A stretch of 64,000 nucleotides of DNA from Mucilaginibacter sp. SG564 (GTDB lineage Bacteria; Bacteroidota; Bacteroidia; Sphingobacteriales; Sphingobacteriaceae), in assembly GCF_013149275.1 (NCBI RefSeq), contig NZ_JABGNA010000007.1, forward strand, positions 190,448 to 254,447. Reading direction: 5' to 3'. Below, piece after piece: positions 1 to 8,306 of this stretch; the stretch's first letter is position 1, and each line of letters begins with the position of its first letter. Below the pieces are notes generated by a model. The model did no database searches. It saw only the letters and a program-made list of their open reading frames with translations, and was not told where the DNA came from. A program made the translations under genes and the position numbers.

Positions 1-77
1 TTTAACCCCTCTTTTTTTGTGCATACATAAATCAGCTCAATTTTTCTATATTAGGCGCTGATATATTTTACAACCTA

Positions 78-1028
78 ATGTCTAATAAACTATTCCTCAC
101 ACTGTTGTGCCTGTTGGGTTCCATCAGTTTATTTGCGCAAACCCGCGGTCACGAAATTGCTATACAAACTGATAATGATGGGTACCTGGGTCAGGGCTCA
201 GACAGGTATTATACCAATGGTATCTTTATTTATTACCGTAAAGCTTTAAAAGCCGATGGTGATTTGCAGAACAAGGTTTTAGGGTTTGAGATCGGTCAGA
301 AAATGTACAATCCTCAATCGGGCTATGTACCTAATGCCTCATACATAGACAGGCCTTTCGCGGCCTACTCCTACATTGGGTCAACACTCAACCTTTTATA
401 TAAAAACGAAAGTAACATCAAGCTTAGCGCACAGGTAGGCATTGTAGGACCAGCCGCAGGCGGCGAACCGATACAGAAATTCATTCATAATACTTTCGGC
501 TTTTATTCCCTCAATGGCTGGCAGTACCAGATAAAAAACAACGTAGAACTTAATTTAGGCGCCGAGTATAATAAACTATTGGCCAGGGCATCATGGGTAG
601 ACCTGAGTTTTACCTCATATGCCAACCTGGGTAACGGGTTTACCGGTGCAGGTTTAGGTCCGTTGATCCGTCTGGGCAATTTTAACCAGCTTTTCAATTC
701 GGTAAGTACCCAAAGTACAACTTCCCTGGCCGATCAAACCGGTTTGTTGCACGCGCATGAGATCTTTTTTTACTATAAACCGCAAATCAACGGTGTATTG
801 TATGATGCCACTATACAAGGCCCCCTGTTTAACAAAAACAATGACCCAGGCAGCCTGGAGGTTACGTTAAACAAAAAGCCTTTTATATTCAGCAACCAGG
901 TTGGGGTAGCCTTTACGACCAGTCGTTTTACTTTTGACGTGGCGGCTGTTTTCCACACTAAAGATGCGGAGCAGATGCTTAGGTCGCATCAATGGGCCAG
1001 CATTACCGGTGCGTATCGGTTTAAATAA
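78..1028 (+). CDS. LpxR-like lipid A deacylase (DUF2219 family) outer membrane protein
   Basis: A 316-residue protein with a signal peptide (residues 1-20, ending SLFAQ). The N-terminal motifs TDNDGYL (31-37) and DRYYTNG (42-48) match the LpxR/DUF2219 signature, where Asn, Asp and Thr near the N-terminus line the active site; a His in the segment IHNTFGF and a following GWQYQ also fit. LpxR removes the 3'-acyloxyacyl group of lipid A at the outer membrane, and the alternating strands here fit a 12-stranded barrel. The gene is monocistronic and is followed by two inverted repeats before the convergent arfB. Family assignment is firm; the exact substrate in this organism is inferred. Confidence 0.82.
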   Translation: MSNKLFLTLLCLLGSISLFAQTRGHEIAIQTDNDGYLGQGSDRYYTNGIFIYYRKALKADGDLQNKVLGFEIGQKMYNPQSGYVPNASYIDRPFAAYSYIGSTLNLLYKNESNIKLSAQVGIVGPAAGGEPIQKFIHNTFGFYSLNGWQYQIKNNVELNLGAEYNKLLARASWVDLSFTSYANLGNGFTGAGLGPLIRLGNFNQLFNSVSTQSTTSLADQTGLLHAHEIFFYYKPQINGVLYDATIQGPLFNKNNDPGSLEVTLNKKPFIFSNQVGVAFTTSRFTFDVAAVFHTKDAEQMLRSHQWASITGAYRFK

Positions 1029-1040
1029 ATGATCTATCTT

Positions 1041-1149
1041 CTGAATCAGAATTAACTTGGTTGATGGCTTCGCTGTTTACAGAATTCAAGGATTAACAGA
1101 ATGAAGACCAATTCTGTTAATTTACAAATTCTGAGAATTCTGATTCAGA
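1041..1149. repeat. Nested inverted repeat, GAATCAGAATT word family
   Basis: The outer arms CTGAATCAGAATT (1041-1053) and AATTCTGATTCAG (1137-1149) are perfect 13-bp inverted repeats. An inner perfect 11-bp pair (ATTAACAGAAT at 1092-1102, ATTCTGTTAAT at 1111-1121) lies inside them. The same word pair recurs at 25130-25184. It lies between the convergent LpxR-like gene and arfB, so it could act as a bidirectional terminator, but it lacks a clean T tract. Confidence 0.75.
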
Positions 1150-1166
1150 CAAAATTCGACAAAATC

Positions 1167-1254
1167 ATGGTTTACACTTTTTATCAAGAAAAATAATTAA
1201 TCTATTGATAGTCAATTGGTTAATCCAATATTAATGGTAAAAAGTGTAAACCAT
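1167..1254. repeat. 17-bp perfect inverted repeat with 54-nt loop
   Basis: ATGGTTTACACTTTTTA at 1167-1183 is exactly complementary to 1238-1254. With the neighbouring element at 1041-1149 it fills the gap between convergent genes. The function is unknown; it could be a bidirectional terminator or a relic of a small element. Confidence 0.75.
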
Positions 1255-1297
1255 GTAAACCCACTTTTTAACAAAATTATTGTCGCCTTTTCAGGGC

Positions 1298-1705
1298 TCA
1301 ATCAAAATCAACTTTCCGGTTTTCTTTCCTGGCGGAGTGTTTCTTTTTGTCATCCAAGCGGGCGACTTTTGCGGCCTTACTTACTTTGGTTGGTTTACGC
1401 ACGTTGGGTTTCTGTAATGCGCGAGTAAGTAATAATATCAATCGTTCAATAGCTTTCTCTTTGTTAAGGTATTGGCTACGCTCTTCATCACAGATCACTT
1501 GCACAAAACCACCCTTATTGAAGCGGTTTTGTAATTTATCTTTCAGCAACAATTTCTCCTCTTCGGTAAACAATACAGAACTATCCACATTAAATAAAAG
1601 CTCCACCTTGCTCGATACTTTATTTACATTCTGACCACCCTTACCCCCGCTACGCGAGGTTTTATAAGTAATTTCTTTTTGCAGATCTGATTTAGTAAGG
1701 TTCAT
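1298..1705 (-). CDS. arfB: Alternative ribosome-rescue factor ArfB / peptidyl-tRNA hydrolase
   Basis: A 135-residue class I release-factor-like protein. The catalytic GGQ loop is seen in SGGKGGQNVNKVSSKVEL near residues 17-34, and the C-terminal tail is very basic (KKKHSARKENRK), as ArfB needs to enter the empty mRNA channel of a stalled ribosome. ArfB hydrolyses peptidyl-tRNA on non-stop complexes. The usual length (about 135-140) and lack of codon-recognition domains separate it from RF1 and RF2. A TACCTTTG promoter element lies only 4 nt before the ATG, suggesting a leaderless transcript. The gene is divergent from cmk. Confidence 0.93.
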   Translation of the reverse strand: MNLTKSDLQKEITYKTSRSGGKGGQNVNKVSSKVELLFNVDSSVLFTEEEKLLLKDKLQNRFNKGGFVQVICDEERSQYLNKEKAIERLILLLTRALQKPNVRKPTKVSKAAKVARLDDKKKHSARKENRKVDFD

Positions 1706-1709
1706 TCGG

Positions 1710-1717
1710 CAAAGGTA
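1710..1717 (-). promoter_or_regulatory. Bacteroidota -7 element (TACCTTTG) of arfB
   Basis: Read on the minus strand, TACCTTTG matches the Bacteroidota -7 consensus TAnnTTTG and ends 4 nt before the arfB ATG at 1705. Transcription would begin at or beside the start codon. Confidence 0.6.
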
Positions 1718-1726
1718 ATTATTTAG

Positions 1727-1840
1727 GTTGATTGGGTGAATGGTTGATTAAGTGGGTAGTTTCCAGGATGTACAAAGTATTCAAACTAAGCAACTACCTA
1801 TTTCATGAACTTAATCAATCACTCACCTGCTCAATCAATC
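1727..1840. repeat. Degenerate word-tandem inverted repeat between arfB and cmk
   Basis: The left arm contains repeated GGTTGATT/GGGTGAATGGTTGATTA words (about 1727-1750). The right arm holds the complementary CTTAATCAATCACTCA and CTCAATCAATCAC words (about 1809-1841). Pairing is imperfect. It occupies the divergent promoter region. Confidence 0.55.
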
Positions 1841-1867
1841 ACAATTATTTGTACTTTAGCTACGCTT

Positions 1868-2542
1868 ATGAGTAAAAACATAGTAGTGGCAATTGATGGC
1901 TATTCATCATGTGGTAAAAGCACACTGGCCAAAGCGTTAGCAAAAAAACTTCATTTTATTTATGTGGATAGCGGCGCAATGTATCGCGCTGTTGCCTTGT
2001 ATTTTTTACGTAACAATATCGATGTAACCAACCACGATCAAATTGAGGAGGCATTAGAAAACATCCACCTTAATTTTCATTCGCGCGATTATCAAACCCA
2101 CATTACCCTTAATGGTGAAGAGGTATCTGAGGAGATCCGTTTGATGCCCGTATCCGATAAAGTAAGCGAGGTTTCGGCCATTCGCGAAGTGCGGAAAGAA
2201 ATGGTTAAACAGCAGCAGCGCATGGGCCATTCTAAAAACATCGTGATGGACGGCCGCGATATAGGCACAACCGTTTTCCCGAATGCCGATGTAAAAATAT
2301 TCATGACGGCAGACCCTAAAGTGCGTGCCGAAAGACGCTATAACGAGATCAAGGACAAAAACCCCGAAATAACGTTAGAAGAGGTATTTGAGAATATAGC
2401 CCACCGGGATTACCAGGACACCACCCGTGAGGAAAGTCCGCTTGTAAGGGCCGAGGATGCAATTATATTGGATAATACCAACCTAACTCCACAACAACAG
2501 CTGGACTTTGCTCTGGACAGGGTAAAACCGCTCATTCTTTAA
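1868..2542 (+). CDS. cmk: (d)CMP kinase
   Basis: Phosphorylates CMP and dCMP with ATP in pyrimidine nucleotide metabolism. The Walker A loop GYSSCGKST (residues 11-19 from the chosen start) follows the first beta strand; YVDSGAMYRAVALY, MDGRDIGTTVFP and an RAERRYNE lid motif are typical of bacterial Cmk. An in-frame ATG at 1805 adds 21 residues, but they are encoded by the inverted-repeat arm and precede no conserved motif, so the ATG at 1868 (MSKNIVVAIDG, 224 aa) is preferred. Length is normal for the family. Confidence 0.95.
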   Translation: MSKNIVVAIDGYSSCGKSTLAKALAKKLHFIYVDSGAMYRAVALYFLRNNIDVTNHDQIEEALENIHLNFHSRDYQTHITLNGEEVSEEIRLMPVSDKVSEVSAIREVRKEMVKQQQRMGHSKNIVMDGRDIGTTVFPNADVKIFMTADPKVRAERRYNEIKDKNPEITLEEVFENIAHRDYQDTTREESPLVRAEDAIILDNTNLTPQQQLDFALDRVKPLIL

Positions 2543-2558
2543 GTAAGGGTGAAAGGAT

Positions 2559-2631
2559 AAAGGTCAAAGGCGAAAGGTGTAGATTAAAGATCAAAAGCGA
2601 AAAGTCCTTCTCCCTTTCGCCTTTGACCTTT
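2559..2631. repeat. 19-bp perfect inverted repeat between convergent genes
   Basis: AAAGGTCAAAGGCGAAAGG (2559-2577) pairs exactly with 2613-2631. The left arm is made of the directly repeated word AAAGGTC/AAAGGCG, and similar single words surround it. The right arm touches the stop codon of the cupin gene. It probably forms a hairpin in both convergent transcripts. Confidence 0.8.
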
Positions 2632-2984
2632 CATCTTAAAGAGTCGGGCTTTAAAAAGCTGCCATCTATAATTAAGAGCTTTACACCGGCCGCGGATACA
2701 GACCGGTGCGAGCTCAGATCGTCAGATACGATATAGGTCATTCCTTTAGTTAAGGTAAACGCTTCGCCATTTTGAAGTTCACTTATAAACTCCCCTTCCA
2801 GGCAATGCACAATATGCCCTTTCTGGCACCAATGATCGGCCAGGTAACCGGCAGAATATTCTACCAATCGCACTCTGAGCCCATCAAGCAACAAAGTTTG
2901 CCAAAACGCGGTTCCAGTCTCTCCTTTGTGTTCTGTTTTCCCAACTGAGGCCCAGTCAATAGTTTGAAAAGGTATATTGTACAT
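2631..2984 (-). CDS. Small cupin-fold protein (DHCW-motif type)
   Basis: A 117-residue single-domain cupin. The motif ADHWCQKGHIVHCLEGEF (about residues 49-66) carries the Asp-His-Trp-Cys and second His typical of the small family annotated as DHCW-motif cupin fold proteins; a second strand set (LTKGMTYIVSDDLSSHRS) completes the barrel. The substrate is unknown. It is soluble with no signal peptide. It precedes no obvious partner; the upstream dCMP deaminase gene (same strand, 18 nt away) may share its transcript. Confidence 0.75.
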   Translation of the reverse strand: MYNIPFQTIDWASVGKTEHKGETGTAFWQTLLLDGLRVRLVEYSAGYLADHWCQKGHIVHCLEGEFISELQNGEAFTLTKGMTYIVSDDLSSHRSVSAAGVKLLIIDGSFLKPDSLR

Positions 2985-3002
2985 GATTTGCGAATTATTT
3001 AC

Positions 3003-3455
3003 TTATCCAATAAACTTTTCGGCTTTAACACCAAAGTGATTCAAAAAATCAACTCCTTCATCGCTGGCTAAACCTTTGTATTCGGCATATGACTTATCAA
3101 AATACACGTGTTTAATGCCGGCCGAAAATATCAGGCGGGCACAAGGCAGACAAGGTGATAAGGTAGTGTACAGCGTAGCTCCTTCCAATTTAGCCCCATT
3201 TTTTACGGCATATAGTATGGCATTTTCTTCGGCGTGAAGTGCCAATGAGCAGCTTCCTTTTGAATCCCGGGGGCAACCCTCGCCGGGCCATTCCTCATCG
3301 CAATTATGCGTATGTGCAGGCGGCCCATTATAGCCAATGGATATAATACGGGTGTCGCGGGTTAAAACAGCGCCTACCTGGGCTTTAACGCAGTGTGAAC
3401 GCTTAGCCAGATCAGTAGCCAGGTTCATAAAAATATGATCGAAACTTGGTTTCAT
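3003..3455 (-). CDS. Deoxycytidylate (dCMP) deaminase family protein
   Basis: A 150-residue zinc deaminase. The HAEENAI motif (zinc His and catalytic Glu) and the LSPCLPCARLI motif (two zinc Cys) are present, with SIGYNGPPAHTHNCDE between them as in ComE-type/dCMP deaminases. The likely role is dCMP to dUMP conversion for thymidylate supply. Ends 18 nt before the cupin gene on the same strand. Confidence 0.88.
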   Translation of the reverse strand: MKPSFDHIFMNLATDLAKRSHCVKAQVGAVLTRDTRIISIGYNGPPAHTHNCDEEWPGEGCPRDSKGSCSLALHAEENAILYAVKNGAKLEGATLYTTLSPCLPCARLIFSAGIKHVYFDKSYAEYKGLASDEGVDFLNHFGVKAEKFIG

Positions 3456-3467
3456 GTAGTTTATTGG

Positions 3468-3540
3468 TTCATTAGTTCAATGGTTCATTAGTATCGGCAA
3501 ATTTGCTACCAATAAACTAATGAACCATTGAACTAATGAA
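3468..3540. repeat. 25-bp perfect inverted repeat, TTCATTAGT word family (gene-less)
   Basis: Arms 3468-3492 and 3516-3540 are perfectly complementary over 25 bp with a 23-nt loop. Each arm is itself a near-direct repeat of the word TTCATTAGT / TTCAATGGT. The same words form the inverted arms that enclose the S23-type gene at 32473-32853, so this may be an empty form of that element. It lies between the MFS transporter stop and the dCMP deaminase start. Confidence 0.85.
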
Positions 3541-3547
3541 CTAAATA

Positions 3548-5179
3548 TTAATGTCCGCCTGATACTTCAACATGGTCAAGGTCGATGCCCTGGCTGCGAA
3601 GTTCACGGCTCACTTTCCATGCAAAATATGCCAGGTAAGCAAAGCCCAATACCGGTACAATGTACGAGAAATGGATACCGCTCATGCCTGGTACAACATT
3701 ACCTGCACCATCGGCTATTTTACCTTGCAGTGGCGGGATAATTGAGCCCCCCAGGATCATCATGATCAAAAATGCCGAACCCTGGCTGGTGTATTTACCT
3801 AAACCGGTAATAGCCAATGAGAATATAGATGGCCACATGATTGAGCAGCATAAACCACCGCTAATGAAAGCGAAAGTGGCTACCCTGCCGGTAGTGAACA
3901 AACCGATGAGCATAAATATAACGCCAAGTATACCTAATACAGATAAAGTACGTGTTGGCTTTTGCTGACCGATAAAGAAGGCCACAATAAGCACTGCCAC
4001 ACAAACCGCGTAAACATACAGGTTACCTACATTTACACCGGTTATGGCGTTTACAAATAATACCAGACCAAACGCTACAAACGGAACAAGAACGTATAAA
4101 ATATACTTGGTTGACGTAGAAAGGTTGAAAGCCCCAATTGAACCAGCAAAACGACCGATCATCAAGCTACCCCAGTATAAAGATATATAAGGTGCAATGT
4201 CCGATTCGTTGAATGATCCAAATTCCGGAGTTTTTAGTAAAGAGCCCATGTTACTTTGAATAGTAACCTCAGTACCTACGTAGGTGAAAATAGCCAGCAT
4301 ACCCAAAATCAATTGCGGATATTGCATAGCGCCCCAACCTTCTTTACTTTGTTTAGCGGCAAATATGGTACCTACAAGCGTAAATATGATAATAGCCAAT
4401 GAAGCATACACAAAATACTGGCTTGGGATACCAATAGCATTGCTTAATGGGTCGGCAGCTAGTATCAATAAAAACGCGATGAATATGATAAATAACGGCG
4501 TATTAGCTTTTTTGCTCGATTCAATTTTCTCGTCGCTGGTAACTTTGGGCAGGTTTGAGAACCAGAAGAACACAGCCACAGCTATAAATAAAGCTGCCAG
4601 CATGTAGTAAAGGTTATTGATAGACGATATTTTAACTTCCGGTTTAACCTCGGAATTTGCAGTACCAAACAACACCACACTCACAACTATCGGGCCTAAC
4701 AGGGCACCTATATTATTGATACTACCGGCAAAATTCAAACGGTTGGAGCCTGTTTCGGCAGGGCCTAAAGCCACCACAAATGGATTCGCAGCAGTTTGTT
4801 GTAAAGAGAAACCAACAGCAATGATAAAAAACACCGCCAATATAAAACCAAACGCGCCACTGGCCACAGCAGGTATCATACCTAATGCGCCTACGGCTGA
4901 TATAACTAAACCCAGGATGATACCATTTTTATAACCCAACTTATTCATGATATCAACCTTACTGGCCTGTGATGCGAAGTAAAGTATTAATGAGCCTATA
5001 AAGTATCCACCATAAAAGGTAAAATCGATCAACTGCGACTCAAATTGAGTGAGATGAAAATGCGTTTTACAAAATGGTATAAAGATACCGTTTGATGCGG
5101 CTAAAAAACCCCAGAAGAAAAACACAGTAATCAGCGTGTATAATGCCGAACTGTAATTTTTATTGTCTTTTTGTTCCAT
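3548..5179 (-). CDS. Sugar MFS transporter (FucP / glucose-galactose type)
   Basis: A 543-residue major facilitator protein with 12 or more membrane segments. The N-terminal FFFWGFLAASNGIFIPF and FESQLIDFTFYGGYFIGS segments and the QQTAANPFVVALGP motif are typical of the FucP/GluP group of sugar:proton symporters. The central loop SDEKIESSKKAN is cytoplasmic and charged. It is longer than E. coli FucP (438 aa) because of extra hydrophobic segments around residues 375-440, common in Bacteroidota members. The substrate (glucose, galactose or fucose) cannot be told from sequence. Monocistronic. Confidence 0.85.
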   Translation of the reverse strand: MEQKDNKNYSSALYTLITVFFFWGFLAASNGIFIPFCKTHFHLTQFESQLIDFTFYGGYFIGSLILYFASQASKVDIMNKLGYKNGIILGLVISAVGALGMIPAVASGAFGFILAVFFIIAVGFSLQQTAANPFVVALGPAETGSNRLNFAGSINNIGALLGPIVVSVVLFGTANSEVKPEVKISSINNLYYMLAALFIAVAVFFWFSNLPKVTSDEKIESSKKANTPLFIIFIAFLLILAADPLSNAIGIPSQYFVYASLAIIIFTLVGTIFAAKQSKEGWGAMQYPQLILGMLAIFTYVGTEVTIQSNMGSLLKTPEFGSFNESDIAPYISLYWGSLMIGRFAGSIGAFNLSTSTKYILYVLVPFVAFGLVLFVNAITGVNVGNLYVYAVCVAVLIVAFFIGQQKPTRTLSVLGILGVIFMLIGLFTTGRVATFAFISGGLCCSIMWPSIFSLAITGLGKYTSQGSAFLIMMILGGSIIPPLQGKIADGAGNVVPGMSGIHFSYIVPVLGFAYLAYFAWKVSRELRSQGIDLDHVEVSGGH

Positions 5180-5349
5180 TTTTAAGTTTAGTTATACAGA
5201 ATGTATTTTGAATCGCTAAACATAATTCAATTTTTGTAAATGTTATTATTCTTTTTCAAATTAAATAAATCACAATTTTAAGTTTCGTTGTTTAAGAGAT
5301 AAAATTGCATATTCGCATGGTTCAAAATTTTGGAACATAAGCCTAAATA

Positions 5350-6006
5350 ATGATAGAAGCTGTTATTTCGGGATTGGGGATAGGATTAGTGTTGACGTTT
5401 TTGACTGGCCCGGTCTTTTTTGCTCTTATTAAAACCAGCATCGAAAAAGGTTTTCATGCCGGTGTTGCCTTGGCACTCGGCGTAGTTAGCAGTGATGTGG
5501 TTTTCGTGGGAGCAATTTTATTTGGCTCTCAATATTTTGATATATCTAACCATACCAAAACCATAGCCGGTGTTGTTGGAAGCATCATATTATTTAGTGT
5601 AGGGATACGCTACCTGTTTAAAAAGGGCGAGGTGAACTATGAAAACAAAGTACCCTCGGGTATAAACCGAGCCGGATACTTTTTAAAGGGGTTCTTGATG
5701 TGCATTTTTAACCCTACCCTGCTATTTCACTGGATTACCGTGATTGGTACTGCCAGTACGGTTTTTCATGAAGGTGTAGCCCATCGCTCTTTTAAAATCG
5801 CGGTGATGTTTGCCACGGTACTTATAGTACAGTTTGGCATGGATATCACCAAAGCTTTTTATGCCAATAAACTGCGCGACAAAATATCTGTTAAACTGGT
5901 TCACCGCCTTAACGAGGTAGCGGGTATAGCGCTCATCATAGCCTCCTTGATATTGGTAGATAAACTGGTTACTCACTTTGTATTTTCGGCTCCGGCAGGA
6001 AGTTAA
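5350..6006 (+). CDS. LysE family amino-acid/metabolite exporter
   Basis: A 218-residue membrane protein with about six hydrophobic segments. The N-terminus LGIGLVLTFLTGPVFFALIKTSIEKGF is the LysE/RhtB signature, and FNPTLLFHWITVIGT is the second conserved half motif. The family exports amino acids or related small metabolites. No regulator gene sits beside it. The neighbours are on the opposite strand. Confidence 0.85.
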   Translation: MIEAVISGLGIGLVLTFLTGPVFFALIKTSIEKGFHAGVALALGVVSSDVVFVGAILFGSQYFDISNHTKTIAGVVGSIILFSVGIRYLFKKGEVNYENKVPSGINRAGYFLKGFLMCIFNPTLLFHWITVIGTASTVFHEGVAHRSFKIAVMFATVLIVQFGMDITKAFYANKLRDKISVKLVHRLNEVAGIALIIASLILVDKLVTHFVFSAPAGS

Positions 6007-6026
6007 TCCTCTTTTTAATTATTGAA

Positions 6027-6053
6027 TTAGTGAATTAGTGAGTGTTATTTCCA
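6027..6053. repeat. Single-arm GAATTAGTGA word repeat
   Basis: Two direct copies of GAATTAGT sit between the LysE gene and the purF terminator. The same word recurs near 25093, 35040 and 62700. Confidence 0.5.
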
Positions 6054-6112
6054 TTAATCAATTTCTTCTCCGTTAGCAGTTATGTTCCGACTGAAATCAA
6101 AATCAGCAAAAC

Positions 6113-6145
6113 AAAAAAAGGCGATGAGTTAAAACTCACCGCCTT
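6113..6145 (-). terminator. Intrinsic terminator after the purF-type gene
   Basis: On the minus strand, AAGGCGGTGAGTT pairs with AACTCATCGCCTT (one G-T pair) and is followed by seven T. It can also act on the convergent LysE transcript. Confidence 0.75.
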
Positions 6146-6186
6146 GAATATCATATTCCCCCTTTCAGGGGGTTAGGAGGCTCTGC

Positions 6187-8094
6187 TTACATGTAAGCTC
6201 TCTGGTTTTTACCTTCCATCCAGTTTACAAAGGCTCGGTTAACTACTTTGTTACCGCCCGGGGTTGGGTAATCACCGCTGAAATACCAGTCGCCGGTATG
6301 ATCCGGGCAGGCTATGTGCAGGTTATCCAGGGTTTGGTATAAAACCTCAACTTTACACTTGATATCTTTTGGAGTGATGATCTGCGCTATGCGATCAGAT
6401 ATCTGCTGATCGGTAAACAAAGAGTAGATCTCTTTTACATAGTTCTTCACTTCTTCTTTTGGCAACTTGGCACTATCCTTACATTTCTGGTAAACATCCA
6501 GAATGATGTCTTCGCGATCCATCTCCTTCAGTAAGCTGATAGCCGCCTCAAAAGCCACGAATTCACCCATACGCGACATATCGATACCATAACAATCCGG
6601 GTAACGGATCTGCGGAGCAGAGGATACTACCACCACCTTTTTAGGACCTAACCTGTCTAATATTTTCAGGATGCTTTGCTTCAGCGTGGTACCACGTACA
6701 ATAGAATCGTCCAATACTACCAGTGTGTCGGTATTCTTTTTGATCAATCCGTAAGTGGTATCATACACATGCGCTACCATTTCGCTACGGTCGGCATCCT
6801 GGGTAATAAAGGTGCGCAACTTTACATCCTTAATCGCTATTTTTTCAACCCTCGGCGCCATCTGCAATACCTCTGTTAGCTCCTCTTCACTTATCTTATC
6901 CTCACGGTTAAGCAGTTTATCACGCTGGTATTTTTTAACGTACTTGTGTATCCCCTCAACCATACCGTAAAAGGCGACTTCTGCAGTATTTGGGATATAT
7001 GAGAATACGGTGTTTTTGATATCGTTATCAACTGCGTTCAATATTTGCGGACAAAGCAATCTGCCCAATTGCTTACGCTCACGATAGATAGACGAATCGC
7101 TGCCACGTGAAAAGTAGATACGCTCAAAGGAGCAGGCCTTTTTTTCCAGCGGTTCGCTAAACATGTCCTCGGTTATTTTACCGTTCTTTTTAACGATAAG
7201 TGCATGACCTGGGCGGATCTCTTTAATATCTTCAACAGGTACATTGAAGGCAGTTTGGATAGCCGGGCGCTCTGAAGCAGCAACAACTATCTCATCGTTA
7301 TAATAGTAATAAGCCGGACGGATACCCACAGGGTCACGCATTACAAACGCATCACCATGACCTATAATACCCGCAATGGTATAACCACCATCCCAGTTTT
7401 TGGCCGATTTGCGAAGTATCTTGGCTACATCCATATCATTGGCTATCAGCTTGCTGATCTCCATGTTATCGTCCAAACCTTCGCGTTTGTATTGATCAAA
7501 CAAGCCCTGATTCTCGGTATCCAGGAAGTGGCCTATTTTTTCCAGAACGGTTATGGTATCGGCTTTTTCTTTAGGATGTTGGCCCAGGTCGTACAATTGC
7601 TGTAATAACTCATCAACATTGGTCATGTTAAAGTTACCGGCAATAACCAGGTTACGGGTCATCCAGTTGTTTTGCCTTAAAAACGGGTGACAGCTTTCGA
7701 TGCTGTTTTTGCCGTGAGTGCCATAACGCAGGTGCCCCAGTAAAACCTCACCGGTAAAGCTTACATTTTCTTTCAACCATTCGGTATCAGCCAGTTTTTC
7801 AGGTGCTTCTTTCTGAATGTCAGCGAATTTCTTCTGAATATATTCAAAAATATCAGCAACAGCATTTGATGCCATCGACCGGTGCCTGCTGATGTACCGC
7901 TTGCCAGGCTCAATATCCAGTTTAATGGTAGCAACCCCCGCGCCATCCTGGCCCCGGTTGTGTTGTTTTTCCATCAAAAGGTAAAGCTTGTTCAGGCCGT
8001 ACAGAGCTGTTCCGTACTTTTTCTGATAATAAGACAGTGGCTTTAAGAGGCGGATAAATGCCACACCGCATTCATGTTTAATCTGATCGCTCAT
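6187..8094 (-). CDS. purF: Amidophosphoribosyltransferase, long Bacteroidota form
   Basis: Transfers ammonia from glutamine to PRPP, the first step of purine synthesis. The class II glutaminase domain occupies the first half: Cys9 in HECGV would become the N-terminal nucleophile after propeptide cleavage, followed by QHNRGQDGAG, GHLRYGTHG and GNFNMTN. The phosphoribosyltransferase half holds the PRPP loop LVVLDDSIVRGTT and the DCYGIDM motif. At 635 residues it exceeds the 470-510 of ordinary PurF; the extra length is an insertion and a C-terminal extension (TPGGNKVVNRAFVNWMEG) seen in Bacteroidota homologues. A second, shorter PurF paralogue may exist elsewhere. Monocistronic with its own promoter and terminator. 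Confidence 0.88.
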   Translation of the reverse strand: MSDQIKHECGVAFIRLLKPLSYYQKKYGTALYGLNKLYLLMEKQHNRGQDGAGVATIKLDIEPGKRYISRHRSMASNAVADIFEYIQKKFADIQKEAPEKLADTEWLKENVSFTGEVLLGHLRYGTHGKNSIESCHPFLRQNNWMTRNLVIAGNFNMTNVDELLQQLYDLGQHPKEKADTITVLEKIGHFLDTENQGLFDQYKREGLDDNMEISKLIANDMDVAKILRKSAKNWDGGYTIAGIIGHGDAFVMRDPVGIRPAYYYYNDEIVVAASERPAIQTAFNVPVEDIKEIRPGHALIVKKNGKITEDMFSEPLEKKACSFERIYFSRGSDSSIYRERKQLGRLLCPQILNAVDNDIKNTVFSYIPNTAEVAFYGMVEGIHKYVKKYQRDKLLNREDKISEEELTEVLQMAPRVEKIAIKDVKLRTFITQDADRSEMVAHVYDTTYGLIKKNTDTLVVLDDSIVRGTTLKQSILKILDRLGPKKVVVVSSAPQIRYPDCYGIDMSRMGEFVAFEAAISLLKEMDREDIILDVYQKCKDSAKLPKEEVKNYVKEIYSLFTDQQISDRIAQIITPKDIKCKVEVLYQTLDNLHIACPDHTGDWYFSGDYPTPGGNKVVNRAFVNWMEGKNQRAYM

Positions 8095-8111
8095 GATTTG
8101 GAATGAGGCTG

Positions 8112-8119
8112 CAAAGGTA
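8112..8119 (-). promoter_or_regulatory. Bacteroidota -7 element (TACCTTTG) of purF
   Basis: TACCTTTG on the minus strand ends 17 nt before the ATG at 8094. I see no clear -33 TTTG at the expected spacing. Confidence 0.5.
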
Positions 8120-8306
8120 TCATTTTATAATGAACTATCCCCATATCAATTGTCATTAAACAGTAGTTTGTGGATAAGTTACCGCAACGTTAATTTTTTG
8201 CACACATCATTTACCTATTCGGGAGATAGAAAGATTGTGTAATTTCTATCTGGCCTAATGTAATGATCTTGTTTGTTTACACTTTACTAATTTAGCCTAT
8301 TTGCTC

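Noticed and set aside
1216..1634. Plus-strand ORFs across arfB
   Set aside because: They are in other frames of the clear arfB gene and inverted repeat; no conserved motif or start signal.
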